DNA of 64,000 nt. Origin: JADJOM01 sp046327715 (GTDB lineage: Bacteria > Gemmatimonadota > Gemmatimonadetes > Gemmatimonadales > GWC2-71-9). Of the stretch, positions 48,725 to 57,989 are shown one piece after another. Both the position numbers and the translations under genes were made by a program. The notes below the pieces were generated by a model. The model ran no database searches, was not told where the DNA came from, and was given only the letters and a program-made list of their open reading frames with translations. Where the stretch lies: NCBI GenBank assembly GCA_046327715.1, contig JAXLXY010000004.1, positions 1-64,000 of the forward strand. Direction: 5' to 3'. The stretch's first letter is position 1; the number at the start of each line of letters is the position of its first letter.

Positions 48725-49024
48725 ATGCAGACACCAGAAACGGTCCGGAAGGCGCTCCGCGGGGTCAAGGATCCGGAGCTCAACCTCAACGTGGTCGACA
48801 TCGGCCTGATCTACGACATCACGGTGAGCGAGGCCGGCGACGTGCACGTCAACATGACGCTCACCTCTCCCGGCTGTCCCTCCGGCCCCGAGATCGTGGG
48901 CGACGTCAAGCGCGCCATCGAGGACCTCGAGGGCGTGAACTCGGTCAGCGTCGAGATTGTGTGGGAACCGTACTGGACGCCCGAACGGATGGACCCGCGG
49001 ATCCGGGCGTTCCTGGGGGGCTGA
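48725..49024 (+). CDS. MIP18-family (DUF59) metal-sulfur cluster assembly factor
   Basis: 99 residues from ATG 48725, with GGAGG 6-10 bases upstream. Typical family residues: LRGVKDPELNLNVVDIGLIY, MTLTSPGCPSGPEIVGDVKR (conserved Cys) and SVEIVWEPYWTPERMDP. Proteins of this group (SufT, PaaD-like) help mature Fe-S proteins. The gene stands alone here; the suf genes lie ~13 kb to the right. It converges with RNase D, 15 bases apart. Confidence 0.88.
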   Translation: MQTPETVRKALRGVKDPELNLNVVDIGLIYDITVSEAGDVHVNMTLTSPGCPSGPEIVGDVKRAIEDLEGVNSVSVEIVWEPYWTPERMDPRIRAFLGG

Positions 49025-49039
49025 GCCGCCCCCCGCGCG

Positions 49040-50185
49040 CTACCCCTGCGACGCCTTGACCAGCGCCGCGCCCAGCACCTCCACCTGCCACCGCCGCATT
49101 CCCTCCACCTGCGCCAGGTCGGGCACGCCCTTCGGCTCCAGTCGTGCGATGGCCTCGAGGATCCCGTTGGCGCACAGCACCCCCGGCGCCAGCGGCAGCG
49201 CCTCCGCCGCCTGGTTGCGCGCCGCCTTGAGGCGCTCCAGGCGCGCCTCGTAGGCCAGGTCGGGCGCCATCCGCCGCCCCCGCTCGAACACCGGGATGCT
49301 GTCGGCCGGCGCCGCCACGCCCCGCGCCACCGCCGCCAGCAGGTCGGCGCCCCGCCGCCGGAGCTGGTCCGGTGAAAGGGCCTTGAGCTCCTTGAGCGCC
49401 GTCTCGTCGGCCGGCATCGCCTTGGCGATGGTGAGCATGGCGTCGTTCATCAGCACCCGGAACGGCGCCCGGTCGAGCTGGCTCGCCACGCCCTCGCGCC
49501 AGGCAAAGAGCTCGCGCAGCACCGCGAGCTGGTGGCCGCGCAGGGTCCGTGCACCCTTGAGCCGCAGGTAGGCCTCCTCCGGCGGGCCGTTCACGCTCCA
49601 GCGCACCTGCTCCAGCAGCTGGAACTCCTCCTCCGCCCAGTGCCACCGCCCCATCCCCACCAGCTGTTCCTTGAGGATGTCGCGCAGCTGCGCCAGGTAG
49701 CGGGTGTCGTCGGCGGCGTAGGCCAGCATCTCGGGGATGAGCGGCCGCACCGACCAGTCGGCGCGCTGGTACTTCTTGTCGAGCGTGACGCCGAGGTACT
49801 TCTCGAGCAGCGCGGCGAGCCCGATGCCGGGCTCGTTGAGCAGCTGGGCCGCGATGCGGGTGTCGAACAGGTTCCGCGCGGTGAAGCCGTAGTCGCGGTG
49901 CAGGATGCGGAGGTCGTAGTCGGCGTCGTGGAACAGGGTCTCGACGGCCGGGTCGGCCAGCAGGGCGCCGAGGGCCGCGAGGTCGGTCACCGCCACCGGG
50001 TCGATGACGGCGGTGCGGTCCCGGGTGGAGAGCTGGATCAGGTAGATGCGGTCGCGATAGCGGTGGAAGCTCGCCGCCTCGGTGTCCACCGCCAGGAGCG
50101 GGACGCCGCGCAGCCCGCCGAGGAAGGCGTCGACCGCCGGCTGGGAGTCGAGGTAGAGATCGCCCGCGGCGCCGGCGTCAGTCAC
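49040..50185 (-). CDS. rnd: Ribonuclease D
   Basis: 381 residues. The DEDD exonuclease domain has DTE in LLAVDTEAASFHRYRDRIYL (Asp34, Glu36), LFHDADYDLRILHRDYG and the final AADDTRYLAQLRD. An HRDC domain follows (RGHQLAVLRELFAWREGVAS, PADETALKELKALS), with a degenerate second copy at the C-terminus. It trims 3' ends of tRNA and other small RNAs. Confidence 0.92.
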   Translation of the reverse strand: MTDAGAAGDLYLDSQPAVDAFLGGLRGVPLLAVDTEAASFHRYRDRIYLIQLSTRDRTAVIDPVAVTDLAALGALLADPAVETLFHDADYDLRILHRDYGFTARNLFDTRIAAQLLNEPGIGLAALLEKYLGVTLDKKYQRADWSVRPLIPEMLAYAADDTRYLAQLRDILKEQLVGMGRWHWAEEEFQLLEQVRWSVNGPPEEAYLRLKGARTLRGHQLAVLRELFAWREGVASQLDRAPFRVLMNDAMLTIAKAMPADETALKELKALSPDQLRRRGADLLAAVARGVAAPADSIPVFERGRRMAPDLAYEARLERLKAARNQAAEALPLAPGVLCANGILEAIARLEPKGVPDLAQVEGMRRWQVEVLGAALVKASQG

Positions 50186-50356
50186 GCGCGCGCGCCGGCA
50201 TGGGCGTGAGGGATGGGCTCAGGGGCGGCTCTCATGGCAGCGCATCGCGTGGGAGTGGAGGTCACGGCAACGGTGCAATCTAGTCGCACACCCCGCTCCC
50301 CCGAATCCCGCGCCGCCACACTGGACCCCGCCCGCGGCCCGCGGTACCCTGCGGGG

Positions 50357-51364
50357 GTGACCCTCCCCCTCGAGGCCCACCTCCGCCGGCCGCTGCCGCG
50401 CCGCCCCCTCGCGCGGCTCCCCTCGCCGCTGGAATCGCACCCCGTGCTGGCGGCGGAGTGCGGCCTCGACGCCTTCCTGGTCAAACGCGACGACCTGGCC
50501 GGCGGCAACAAGCGGCGCGCCCTGGAGTGGCTGCTCCCGACGGCGGGCCCCATCCTGGTGACGATGGGCGCCTACGGCTCCACCTGGTGTGCCGCGCTCG
50601 CCGCCGCCACCGGCGGCACCGGGCAGCGGGCCGAGGTGGCGCTCTTTCCCCAGCCCTGGTCGGCCGCGGTGGCGGGGGCGCTCGGCACCACGGTGACCGG
50701 CGCGGGGGTGCACCTGGCCGCCCGCCGCTGGCAGCTGCCCCTGGCGGTGGCGCGCGCCTGGCGCGCCGCGCGGCGCCACGGTCCGGTCACCTGGCTGCCG
50801 GCCGGCGGGGCCACCCCCCTGGGGGTGCTCGGCGGCGCCAACGCGCTGCTCGAGTGCGCCGGCCAGCTCACCGCGCAGGGCCTCCCCCGCCCCGAGGCGA
50901 TCGTGGTGCCCTACGGCTCCGGCGGCACCGCCGCCGGGCTGCTGGTGGGCGCGGACCTGCTGGGCTGGCCGGTGACGATCGTCGCGGTGCGGGTCACCGA
51001 CCCCTGGTTCACCACCCGGCGCCGCATCCTCTCGCTGGCCGCGCGCACCCGCGCACTGCTCGGCGCGCCGGCCGGCGCCGCCACCCTGCGCCTCGATGGC
51101 GCCCAGCTCGGCCCCGGCTACGGCCACGACACCACCGCGGCGGCGATGGCCCGCGTCCGCCTGGCCGAACGGGGCATCCTGCTGGATGCCACCTACAGCG
51201 CCAAGGCCTGCGCCGCCGTGCGGAGCCTCGCCGGTTCCTTCCGGCATGTCTGCTTCTGGCATACCTTTGACCCGTCGCTCGTGGCGCCCCCGATGGACCA
51301 CCCGGTGCTGCGGGACGCGCACCGCTACGCGGAGTCGCTTTGGCCTCCCCCGACATCGACCTGA
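50357..51364 (+). CDS. PLP-dependent D-cysteine desulfhydrase/ACC-deaminase-like protein
   Basis: 335 residues from GTG 50357; upstream in-frame starts add only low-complexity sequence. The lysine that binds pyridoxal phosphate lies in KRDDLAGGNKRRALEWLL (Lys52), and the phosphate-binding loop is PYGSGGTAAGLLVGADLLG. This pattern fits the ACC deaminase/D-cysteine desulfhydrase group of fold-type II enzymes. Which D-amino acid it uses is not clear from the residues. Its 3' end overlaps the next gene by 25 bases. Confidence 0.8.
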   Translation: MTLPLEAHLRRPLPRRPLARLPSPLESHPVLAAECGLDAFLVKRDDLAGGNKRRALEWLLPTAGPILVTMGAYGSTWCAALAAATGGTGQRAEVALFPQPWSAAVAGALGTTVTGAGVHLAARRWQLPLAVARAWRAARRHGPVTWLPAGGATPLGVLGGANALLECAGQLTAQGLPRPEAIVVPYGSGGTAAGLLVGADLLGWPVTIVAVRVTDPWFTTRRRILSLAARTRALLGAPAGAATLRLDGAQLGPGYGHDTTAAAMARVRLAERGILLDATYSAKACAAVRSLAGSFRHVCFWHTFDPSLVAPPMDHPVLRDAHRYAESLWPPPTST

Positions 51365-52554
51365 CGGTCTACCCCGACGAATGTGATGCATACGGGCACC
51401 TCAACCAGGCGTCGTTCATCGCCTTGTTCGAGCGCGCCCGGTGGGAGACCCTGGCCCGGGGCCCCGGCATGGACTTCTTCACCCGGCAGGGCGCCTGGCC
51501 CGCGGTGCGGAAGTCGGTGGTGGAGTACCACGCGCCCGCCTTCCCCGGCGACGTGATCCGCTTCTCGCAGGTGCTGGTGCACCTGGGCCGCACCAGCTTC
51601 ACCCTGCGGCAGACCGCGCGGCGGCTGCGCGACGACGCGCTGATCGCCACGGCGGAGCTGGTGTTCGTCTGCGTGGACGCCCAGGGCCGGCCGGTGCCGG
51701 TGCCCGAGGCGCTGCCCCAGGTGATGGCCGACAAGCCGCTCGCCGGCAACCTGCGGCGGGTGGCGGTCAACGGCGTGAACCTGGCCGTGGACGTGCGGGG
51801 CCAGGGGCCCGCGGTGCTGTTCATCCACGGCTACCCGCTCGACCACTCGATCTGGGACTACCCGCTGGCGCACCTCGAGGGGTGGCTGCGGATCGCCCCC
51901 GACCTGCGGGGGATGGGGCAGTCGGACGCGCCCGACCTGGGCTACAGCATGGCCACCTACGCCGAGGACCTGCTGGCGCTGCTCGACACGCTGGGGGTGG
52001 AGCGGGTGGTGCTGTGCGGGCTCTCGATGGGCGGATACGTGGCGTTCGAGATGCTGCGGCGGGCGCATGAGCGGGTGCGCGGGATGGTGCTGATGGACAC
52101 GCGGTCCGAGGCCGACACGCTCGAGGGCCGCAAGGCGCGCGATGCCGCCGCGGCCCTGGCCCGCGAGGGGGGTGCCAGCGCCATCGCCGACTCCATGCTG
52201 CCGAAGATGCTGGCGCCGGCCGCGGCCACCGAGAACCCGGCGCTGGCGGAGCGGGTGCGCAAGATGATGGAGGCCACCCCGGTGAGCGGCATCCTCGGGG
52301 CCCTCGGCGCGCTCCGCGACCGGCCCGACAGCACCCAGGATCTCCCCCTCCTGACCCGGACCCCCACGCTGGTGGTGGTGGGCGAACAGGACCAGATCAC
52401 CCCCAAGGACCGGGCCCAGGCCATGGCCACCGCCATCCCGGGGGCGCGGCTGGCCGTGGTGCCGGGCGCCGGCCACCTCACTCCCATGGAGCGGCCCGAG
52501 GCGACCACCGCCCTGCTGGCCGACTTCCTGACCGGCCTGGGGCTCCACAGCTAG
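51340..52554 (+). CDS. Fusion of hotdog thioesterase and alpha/beta hydrolase
   Basis: 404 residues from TTG 51340, with GGAG at 51331-51334 (5-base spacing). Residues 1-~132 form a 4HBT acyl-CoA thioesterase domain (CDAYGHLNQASFIALFERAR, VVEYHAPAFPGDVIRFSQVL). Residues ~138-404 form an alpha/beta hydrolase with HGYPLDHSIWDY, nucleophile elbow GLSMGG (Ser229) and GAGHLTPMERPE (catalytic His). Both domains have their key residues. The fusion suggests release of an acid from CoA followed by hydrolysis of a related ester; that is inference. Confidence 0.85.
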   Translation: MASPDIDLTVYPDECDAYGHLNQASFIALFERARWETLARGPGMDFFTRQGAWPAVRKSVVEYHAPAFPGDVIRFSQVLVHLGRTSFTLRQTARRLRDDALIATAELVFVCVDAQGRPVPVPEALPQVMADKPLAGNLRRVAVNGVNLAVDVRGQGPAVLFIHGYPLDHSIWDYPLAHLEGWLRIAPDLRGMGQSDAPDLGYSMATYAEDLLALLDTLGVERVVLCGLSMGGYVAFEMLRRAHERVRGMVLMDTRSEADTLEGRKARDAAAALAREGGASAIADSMLPKMLAPAAATENPALAERVRKMMEATPVSGILGALGALRDRPDSTQDLPLLTRTPTLVVVGEQDQITPKDRAQAMATAIPGARLAVVPGAGHLTPMERPEATTALLADFLTGLGLHS

Positions 52555-52637
52555 GGCTGCAACTTTTCCCGGGGTCGGTGCGTCTATATGCGTGGCGGGG
52601 TTACCCCCGGGTAGTTCCGCTGACTCCTTCCCTCCAC

Positions 52638-52686
52638 GCCCCATTGCCGCGGCCAATGCAGTTCGGCAATGGGGCGTCTCTCCTTT
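52638..52686 (+). terminator. Intrinsic terminator after the thioesterase/hydrolase gene
   Basis: GCCCCATTGCCG (52638-52649) pairs perfectly with CGGCAATGGGGC (52664-52675) across 14 bases and is followed by GTCTCTCCTTT. Confidence 0.7.
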
Positions 52687-52720
52687 CCGTCAGGCTGTCC
52701 CCGCCTCCCCCACGACAAAC

Positions 52721-52744
52721 GACCCCCCGCCGGAGCGGGGGGTC
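52721..52744. terminator. GC hairpin downstream of the ferredoxin gene
   Basis: GACCCCCCGC and GCGGGGGGTC form a perfect 10-bp stem with loop CGGA. On the minus strand it lies about 48 bases after the ferredoxin stop and is followed by GTTTGT, a weak U-tract. Confidence 0.6.
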
Positions 52745-52791
52745 GTGGCATGGTCGACGGCTTCGATCGGCCGATGGCCGGAGCCTATCGG

Positions 52792-53055
52792 CTACTTCTT
52801 GGGCTTGCCCGGCGGGGTGTCGCTGTTGAACGCGTCCTTGTTCTTGGCGATGAACGTCTGCTGGTTGGCCGGGACGTCCTCTTCGGGGAAGATGGCGTTG
52901 ACCGGGCACTCCGGCTCGCAGGCGCCGCAGTCGATGCACTCGTCCGGGTGGATGTAGAGCTGGTCCTCGCCCTCGTAGATGCAATCCACGGGACAGACGT
53001 CCACGCAGGCGCGATCCTTGACGCCGATGCAGGCTTCAGTGATCACGTAGGCCAT
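52792..53055 (-). CDS. fdxA: Seven-iron ferredoxin
   Basis: 87 residues. Two cluster motifs: CIGVKDRACVDVCPVDC (Cys9, 17, 21, 25) and CIDCGACEPECP (Cys40, 43, 46, 50). The seven-residue gap between the first two cysteines is typical of [3Fe-4S][4Fe-4S] ferredoxins of the FdxA type. It carries low-potential electrons in the cytoplasm. It is divergent from the patatin gene. Confidence 0.92.
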   Translation of the reverse strand: MAYVITEACIGVKDRACVDVCPVDCIYEGEDQLYIHPDECIDCGACEPECPVNAIFPEEDVPANQQTFIAKNKDAFNSDTPPGKPKK

Positions 53056-53179
53056 GCTGCTGCTCCTCGATCAGGGTGATGCCGGCAGCGGCCGCCGGAA
53101 TCGGGTGGAATCACGCCGTTGAGCGCCAAGTATTATGACCCACCGATGCCCGGCGCAAGGGGGCGATTATGTTTGCCCC

Positions 53180-55246
53180 ATGCGCGCTTGTCGAGCCTTG
53201 GTGTTCTTCATGATCGCCCTCCTGGCCGGGGGCGCGCCGGGCGCGCTCCACGCCCAGGCCTGCACCGACCGGGGGCCGCTCGGGCTGGTGCTCTCCGGGG
53301 GCGGTGCCAAGGGGCTGGCGCATATCGGGGTGCTGCGGGTGCTGGACAGCCTGGGGGTGCGGCCCGACTTCGTGGTGGGCACCAGCATGGGGTCCATCGT
53401 GGGGGCGATGTACGCCAGCGGCTACAGCGCCTCCCAGATCGCGTCGCTGGCCGACTCGCTGGGCCTGGCCGAGCTGTTCACCAACGCCGACCAGCGCACC
53501 CCGCGCGCCCTGGGCGACCGGCGCCCGCTGGTGGTGTGGGAGCAGGGCACCGGCGGCTTCCGGGTGGCGCAGTCGATCGCGCGGGAGGCCGGCGTGAACG
53601 CCGCCCTCAACCGGGCGCTGCTCCGCGGCAATCTCTTTGCCCGCGGCAGCTTCGATTCCCTGCCGATCCCCTTCCGCGCGGTGGCCACCGACCTGCGCAC
53701 CCGCGCCGCGGTGGTGCTCGAGAGCGGCGACCTGGCCCGCGCGGTGCGGGCCAGCATGGCCATCCCGCTGGTGTTCGACCCGGTGCGCATCGAGGGGCGC
53801 CAGCTGGTGGACGGCGGCCTCGCCGCCAACGTGCCGATCGGCGTGGCGCGGGCCCAGGGCGCGGCGCGGCTCATCGTGTCGGACGTGAGCTGGCGGCCCC
53901 CCGACTCGGTGCAGGGCGAGAACCCGCTGGTCGTGGCCGACCTGCTGGTGTCCTACCTCTTTACCCAGCCGCTCGATTCCCTCGGCGCCGAGGACCTGCT
54001 CATCCGGCCGGCGGTGGATTCCTACCAGCCGCTCGACTTCGACGTGCTGCACCAGCGCGAGATCCGCCACGCCGGCTACGAGGCCGCGCGGGCCGCGCTC
54101 GAGGGACGCACGGTGTGCGGCGCCGCGCCCCTGGAGCCGCGCCAGAGCCCGCTGTACCACGTCACCGAGATCGGCCTCTCGGGGGGCCGGCCCGGCGACG
54201 AGACCCTGATCCGCCGGCAGCTGCGGCTGCGCGAGGGGAACGACCTCGAGGTCGGGGAGCTGCGCGACAACCTCACCCGGCTGGCGCAGCTGGATGAGTT
54301 CCGCGAGGTGTGGCTGCGTCCCACCGGCCCGGCCGACGCGCTGAGGCTCGACCTGCTGGTGCGCACCGCGGCGCCCCGGGTGGGCGTGGCGGGGGTGGCC
54401 TACGACAACGACCTCGGCGGCCAGATGTGGGTGGGTGGCGTGGACCGCGGCGCCACCATCCCGCGGGTCGAGACCTCCGGCACGCTGGTGCTGGGCGAGC
54501 TGCGCCAGGAGCTCGCGCTCAACTTCCGCACCGCGGGCGTCGGCCGGTTGCTGCAGCGGCCACTGCTGGGCGGGATGATCGCGCGCGAGGAGGTCCGCGC
54601 CTTCAACAAGAAGGGTGGCAGCCTCCCCTCCACCAAGGTGCGCGAGCTCAGCGCCATCGTCGGTGCCGAGCGGCGCTTCGGGCGGGAGTGGCTGGTGGAG
54701 CTCGGCGGCATGTTGCACACCTGGCATGCCGAGGGCGGCGCGCCTGAGGGCTCGGCGTGGGGCGGCGTGCTGCAGATCAGCAGCGGGCCGCGCTACCGCC
54801 CCAGCGGCATCTGGGCCCAGGGGATGCTGCTCGACCGCTATCGCCGCGTCGAGGTGGAAGCGCGGCGGGTCTTCCCGTTCGACGGGCTCCGGTTCACCCC
54901 TACGCTGCGCTATGGCTGGGGCCGCGACCTGCCGGTGCAGCGCACCTTCCCGCTGGGCGGCGTGGACGGCTTCCCGGGGCTCAACGTCGGGGAGCTGCGT
55001 GGGGATCGCGAGCTGTCGGTGGAGCTGCTGGTGGAGCGGCCGCTGTTCGGGCCGCTCTCGGCGCGGGTGACCGCGGTCTCGGGCCAGGTGGCCACGGGCG
55101 GGCCGGCGGTGCCGCGGGGCCGGTGGCAGACCGGCGGGCGGGTGGGGGTGGGCGCCGCGACGCCGATCGGCCAGATCCGGGTGGAGTACGGCATCACCCG
55201 CGACGGCCGCAACGGGATGTTCGTGCGGCTGGGGGAGTGGTTCTGA
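53180..55246 (+). CDS. Patatin-like phospholipase with POTRA-like segment and C-terminal outer-membrane barrel
   Basis: 688 residues from ATG 53180. Signal peptide (VFFMIALLAGGAPGALHAQA). The patatin domain has the oxyanion loop SGGGAKGLAH (~39-48), nucleophile GTSMG (Ser69) and the Asp211-Gly-Gly dyad (LVDGGLAANV). A POTRA-like region follows (~330-400, LIRRQLRLREGNDLEVGELR). The rest is a BamA/FhaC-like barrel ending in a terminal aromatic residue (VRLGEWF). This layout matches type Vd autotransporters such as PlpD. Confidence 0.88.
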   Translation: MRACRALVFFMIALLAGGAPGALHAQACTDRGPLGLVLSGGGAKGLAHIGVLRVLDSLGVRPDFVVGTSMGSIVGAMYASGYSASQIASLADSLGLAELFTNADQRTPRALGDRRPLVVWEQGTGGFRVAQSIAREAGVNAALNRALLRGNLFARGSFDSLPIPFRAVATDLRTRAAVVLESGDLARAVRASMAIPLVFDPVRIEGRQLVDGGLAANVPIGVARAQGAARLIVSDVSWRPPDSVQGENPLVVADLLVSYLFTQPLDSLGAEDLLIRPAVDSYQPLDFDVLHQREIRHAGYEAARAALEGRTVCGAAPLEPRQSPLYHVTEIGLSGGRPGDETLIRRQLRLREGNDLEVGELRDNLTRLAQLDEFREVWLRPTGPADALRLDLLVRTAAPRVGVAGVAYDNDLGGQMWVGGVDRGATIPRVETSGTLVLGELRQELALNFRTAGVGRLLQRPLLGGMIAREEVRAFNKKGGSLPSTKVRELSAIVGAERRFGREWLVELGGMLHTWHAEGGAPEGSAWGGVLQISSGPRYRPSGIWAQGMLLDRYRRVEVEARRVFPFDGLRFTPTLRYGWGRDLPVQRTFPLGGVDGFPGLNVGELRGDRELSVELLVERPLFGPLSARVTAVSGQVATGGPAVPRGRWQTGGRVGVGAATPIGQIRVEYGITRDGRNGMFVRLGEWF

Positions 55247-55262
55247 GGGTGGCTCCCCTGCC

Positions 55263-56132
55263 CTAGACGAGGCTCGCCCTCCGCTCCATCCCCTCGAACG
55301 CCGCCGCCGCCGCGCCCCGCGTGGTGGTGCCCCGCCAGAAGAGCGTGAGCATCAGCGCCGGGAAGTTGCCGCTGGCCGCGATGGCAAACGCCAGCCCCAC
55401 CATGAACACCACGTTCTGGCCCTTGAACGTGATGCCGAGCGCCACCGCCAGCACCCCGAGGGCCAGGGTGGCCACCCGCGCCACGCGGAGCTCCTCCGCC
55501 GGATCGGCCACGCCGCGCCGCACCACGTGCACCCAGAGGTCCTGGGAGAGCGCCGCGGCGCCGGAGAGGGTGAGCCCCGCCACCACCGCAAGGATGGTGG
55601 CGAACGCCACCGCCCCCACGAACCCGAGCAGTCCGGTTCCACCGAGGCGCTCCGCGCCACGCCCACGATGCCCACCGCCGCCTCTCACGGCAGCCCGAAC
55701 AGGAGCCGGATGAGCCCCCCCCGCCCCGACCATCTGCGCGATCAGGTAGAGGCTCACCGTCGCCAGGGTGCCGACCGCGGCCGCCAGCCGCACCGGCACC
55801 TGCCGGAGCCGCGCGGCGAGCACGTCGGCGAAGGTGTACTTGCCCAGGTTGCGCAGCGGCTCCGCGATCAGGAACGGCACGATGGGCCAGCCCACCAGCC
55901 CGCCCGCGGCGTAGATCAGGCCGTCGAAGCCGGAGAGCGCCACCAGTCCCGAGATGCCGAGGAACGAGGAGGCGCTCATGTAGTCGCCGGCGAGCGCGAA
56001 GCCGTTCTGCAGCGCGGTGATGCTGCGGCCGGCGGCGTAGAAGTGGTCGGCGGTGCGGGTCTTACGGGCGGCCCACCAGGTGATGCCGAGGGTGATGGCG
56101 AGGAACGCGAAGAAGAGGAGCTGCCCCGTCAC
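55263..56132 (-). pseudogene. Decayed tandem copy of the sodium:acetate symporter
   Basis: The reading starts normally at GTG 56132 (overlapping the upstream actP stop) and matches the N-terminal third of the intact copy up to IAQMVGAGG. A run of eight G's (plus-strand C's, 55715-55722) then shifts the frame. In the corrected frame a TGA follows after LFGLP, and about 180 codons of the middle are missing. It resumes at GLLGFVGAVAFATILAVVAG and ends early at RGTTTRGAAAAAFEG. Nonsense, frameshift, internal deletion and C-terminal loss make a functional transporter impossible, unless the assembly is wrong here. Confidence 0.88.
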
Positions 56133-57694
56133 GGCGCCGGCTCCTCCGCCTGACCCAGGGCGGCGCGGCGCTGAGCCCGGGCGTGCGCCTCCGCCGCGGC
56201 CGGTTCCGGGAAGAGCAGCGAGACCACGATCGCCGACAGGAAGCCGAGGGGCATGGTCACCAGCGCGGGGTTCTTGAGCGGGAACCAGGCCGCGTCGCGG
56301 TGCAGCAGGTCCACCTGCACCGTGGGCGAGAGCGCGATGAGCAGCAGCGTGGCGCCGGTGCCGGTGAGCATGCCGGTGACGATGCCCGCGGTGGTGGCGC
56401 CGCGCCAGAAGATGGAGAGGATGAGCGCCGGGAAGTTGCCGCTGGCCGCGATGGCGAAGGCCAGCCCCACCATGAACGCCACGTTCTGGCCCTTGAAGGT
56501 GATGCCGAGGGCCACGGCCACCAGCCCGAGCAGCAGCGTGGCGATCCGCGCCACCCGCAGCTGCTCGTGCGCGTCGGCCTGGCCGCCCTTCACCACGTTG
56601 ACCCAGAGGTCGTGGGAGAGCGCGGCCGCGCCGGAGAGCGTGAGGCCGGCCACCACCGCCAGGATCGTGGCGAAGGCCACCGCGCCGATGAACCCGAGGA
56701 AGGCGGTGCCGCCCAGCAGCTCGGCCAGCAGCGGCGCGGCCATGTTCCCGCCGGCGTCCACCGCCTTGATGGCGTCGGGGCCCACCAGCACCATCGCGCC
56801 GAAGCCGAGCACGAAGGTGAGCAGGTAGAAGGTGCCGATGATCCCGGTGGCGTAGAACACCGAGGCGCGCGCGGCCCGGGCGTCGGGCACGGTGTAGAAG
56901 CGCATCAGGATGTGCGGCAGCCCCGCCGTGCCGAACATCAGCGCCAGCCCGAGCGAGATGGCGTCGAGCGGGTTGGCCACCAGTTTGCCCGGCGAGAGCA
57001 CCGCGGCGCCGTAGCGACTGCTCGCCTCCGCGAAGAGCCGGGCGGGGTTGAAGTCGAACCGCGCCAGCACCAGCAGGGCCAGCAGCGCCGCCCCCGAGAG
57101 CAGCAGCCCCGCCTTGACGATCTGCACCCAGGTGGTGGCGAGCATCCCGCCGAAGAGCACGTAGGCGATCATCGCCGCGCCCACCACCACCACCGCCGTC
57201 TCGTACGACAGCCCGAAGAGGAGCCGGATCAGGCCGCCGGCGCCCACCATCTGGGCAATGAGGTAGAGCGTGACGGTGGCCAGCGTGCCCACCGCGGCGG
57301 CCAGCCGGACCGGCTTCTCGCGGAAGCGGACGGTCACGGCGTCGGCGAAGGTGTACTTGCCCAGGTTCCGCAGCGGCTCGGCGATGAGGAACAGCACCAC
57401 CGGCCACCCCACCAGCCAGCCGGTGGAGTAGATGAGGCCGTCGAAGCCGGTGAGCGACACCAGCCCGGCGATGCCCAGGAAGGAGGCGGCGCTCATGTAG
57501 TCGCCGGCGAGCGCGACGCCGTTCTGGCGGGCGGTGATGCTGCGGCCGGCGGTGTAGAAGTGCTCGGTGGTGCGGGTGCGCCGCGCGGCCCACCAGGTGA
57601 TGCCGAGGGTGGTGGCCAGGAAGAGGAAGAAGAACCCCTTGGCCACCAGGCTCGGGGCGCCCACCGTGGTCTGCGGGAGCTGGAGGAGGATCAT
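56129..57694 (-). CDS. actP: Sodium:solute symporter, cation/acetate type
   Basis: 521 residues, about 13 TM helices, sodium:solute symporter family. Family motifs: AGDYMSAASFLGIAGLVSLT, FIGAVAFATILAVVAGLTLS, GLAFAIAASGNFPALILSIF. It follows a DUF485 gene (yjcH) after 13 bases; yjcH-actP is the well-known acetate permease pair. The C-terminal tail is Ala/Arg-rich. Its stop overlaps the start of the decayed copy by four bases. Confidence 0.9.
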   Translation of the reverse strand: MILLQLPQTTVGAPSLVAKGFFFLFLATTLGITWWAARRTRTTEHFYTAGRSITARQNGVALAGDYMSAASFLGIAGLVSLTGFDGLIYSTGWLVGWPVVLFLIAEPLRNLGKYTFADAVTVRFREKPVRLAAAVGTLATVTLYLIAQMVGAGGLIRLLFGLSYETAVVVVGAAMIAYVLFGGMLATTWVQIVKAGLLLSGAALLALLVLARFDFNPARLFAEASSRYGAAVLSPGKLVANPLDAISLGLALMFGTAGLPHILMRFYTVPDARAARASVFYATGIIGTFYLLTFVLGFGAMVLVGPDAIKAVDAGGNMAAPLLAELLGGTAFLGFIGAVAFATILAVVAGLTLSGAAALSHDLWVNVVKGGQADAHEQLRVARIATLLLGLVAVALGITFKGQNVAFMVGLAFAIAASGNFPALILSIFWRGATTAGIVTGMLTGTGATLLLIALSPTVQVDLLHRDAAWFPLKNPALVTMPLGFLSAIVVSLLFPEPAAAEAHARAQRRAALGQAEEPAP

Positions 57695-57707
57695 GGCGCG
57701 GCCGGCG

Positions 57708-57986
57708 TCAGAGGAGGCGCCGGAGCCGGGCGATCTCGGGGTCGTAGCGGGTGTTGGTCCAGCGGACGTAGAGCCAGGTGAGCACCCAGCAGGAGACGAT
57801 CACCAGGGCGCCGAGCAGGATGCCGAGCGAGAGGCCGGGGCGCACCAGGGTGCCGAGCAGCGGCTTCTGCCAGGCGATGAGGCCGAGGAAGCCGAAGTAG
57901 ATCACGACCATGGTGGCCGTGAGCCACAGCGCCACCCGGCGCCGGGCCCCCGAGAGGGCCCGGAGCTCCGCTTCCGGGTCGGCCAC
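57708..57986 (-). CDS. yjcH: DUF485 membrane protein
   Basis: 92 residues from GTG 57986. Two TM helices (ALWLTATMVVIYFGFLGLIA and LGILLGALVIVSCWVLTWLY) with the C-terminal YVRWTNTRYDPEIARLR typical of DUF485. It accompanies ActP in acetate uptake; its exact role is unknown. Three bases separate it from the upstream chalcone-isomerase-like gene. Confidence 0.88.
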   Translation of the reverse strand: MADPEAELRALSGARRRVALWLTATMVVIYFGFLGLIAWQKPLLGTLVRPGLSLGILLGALVIVSCWVLTWLYVRWTNTRYDPEIARLRRLL

Positions 57987-57989
57987 GGC

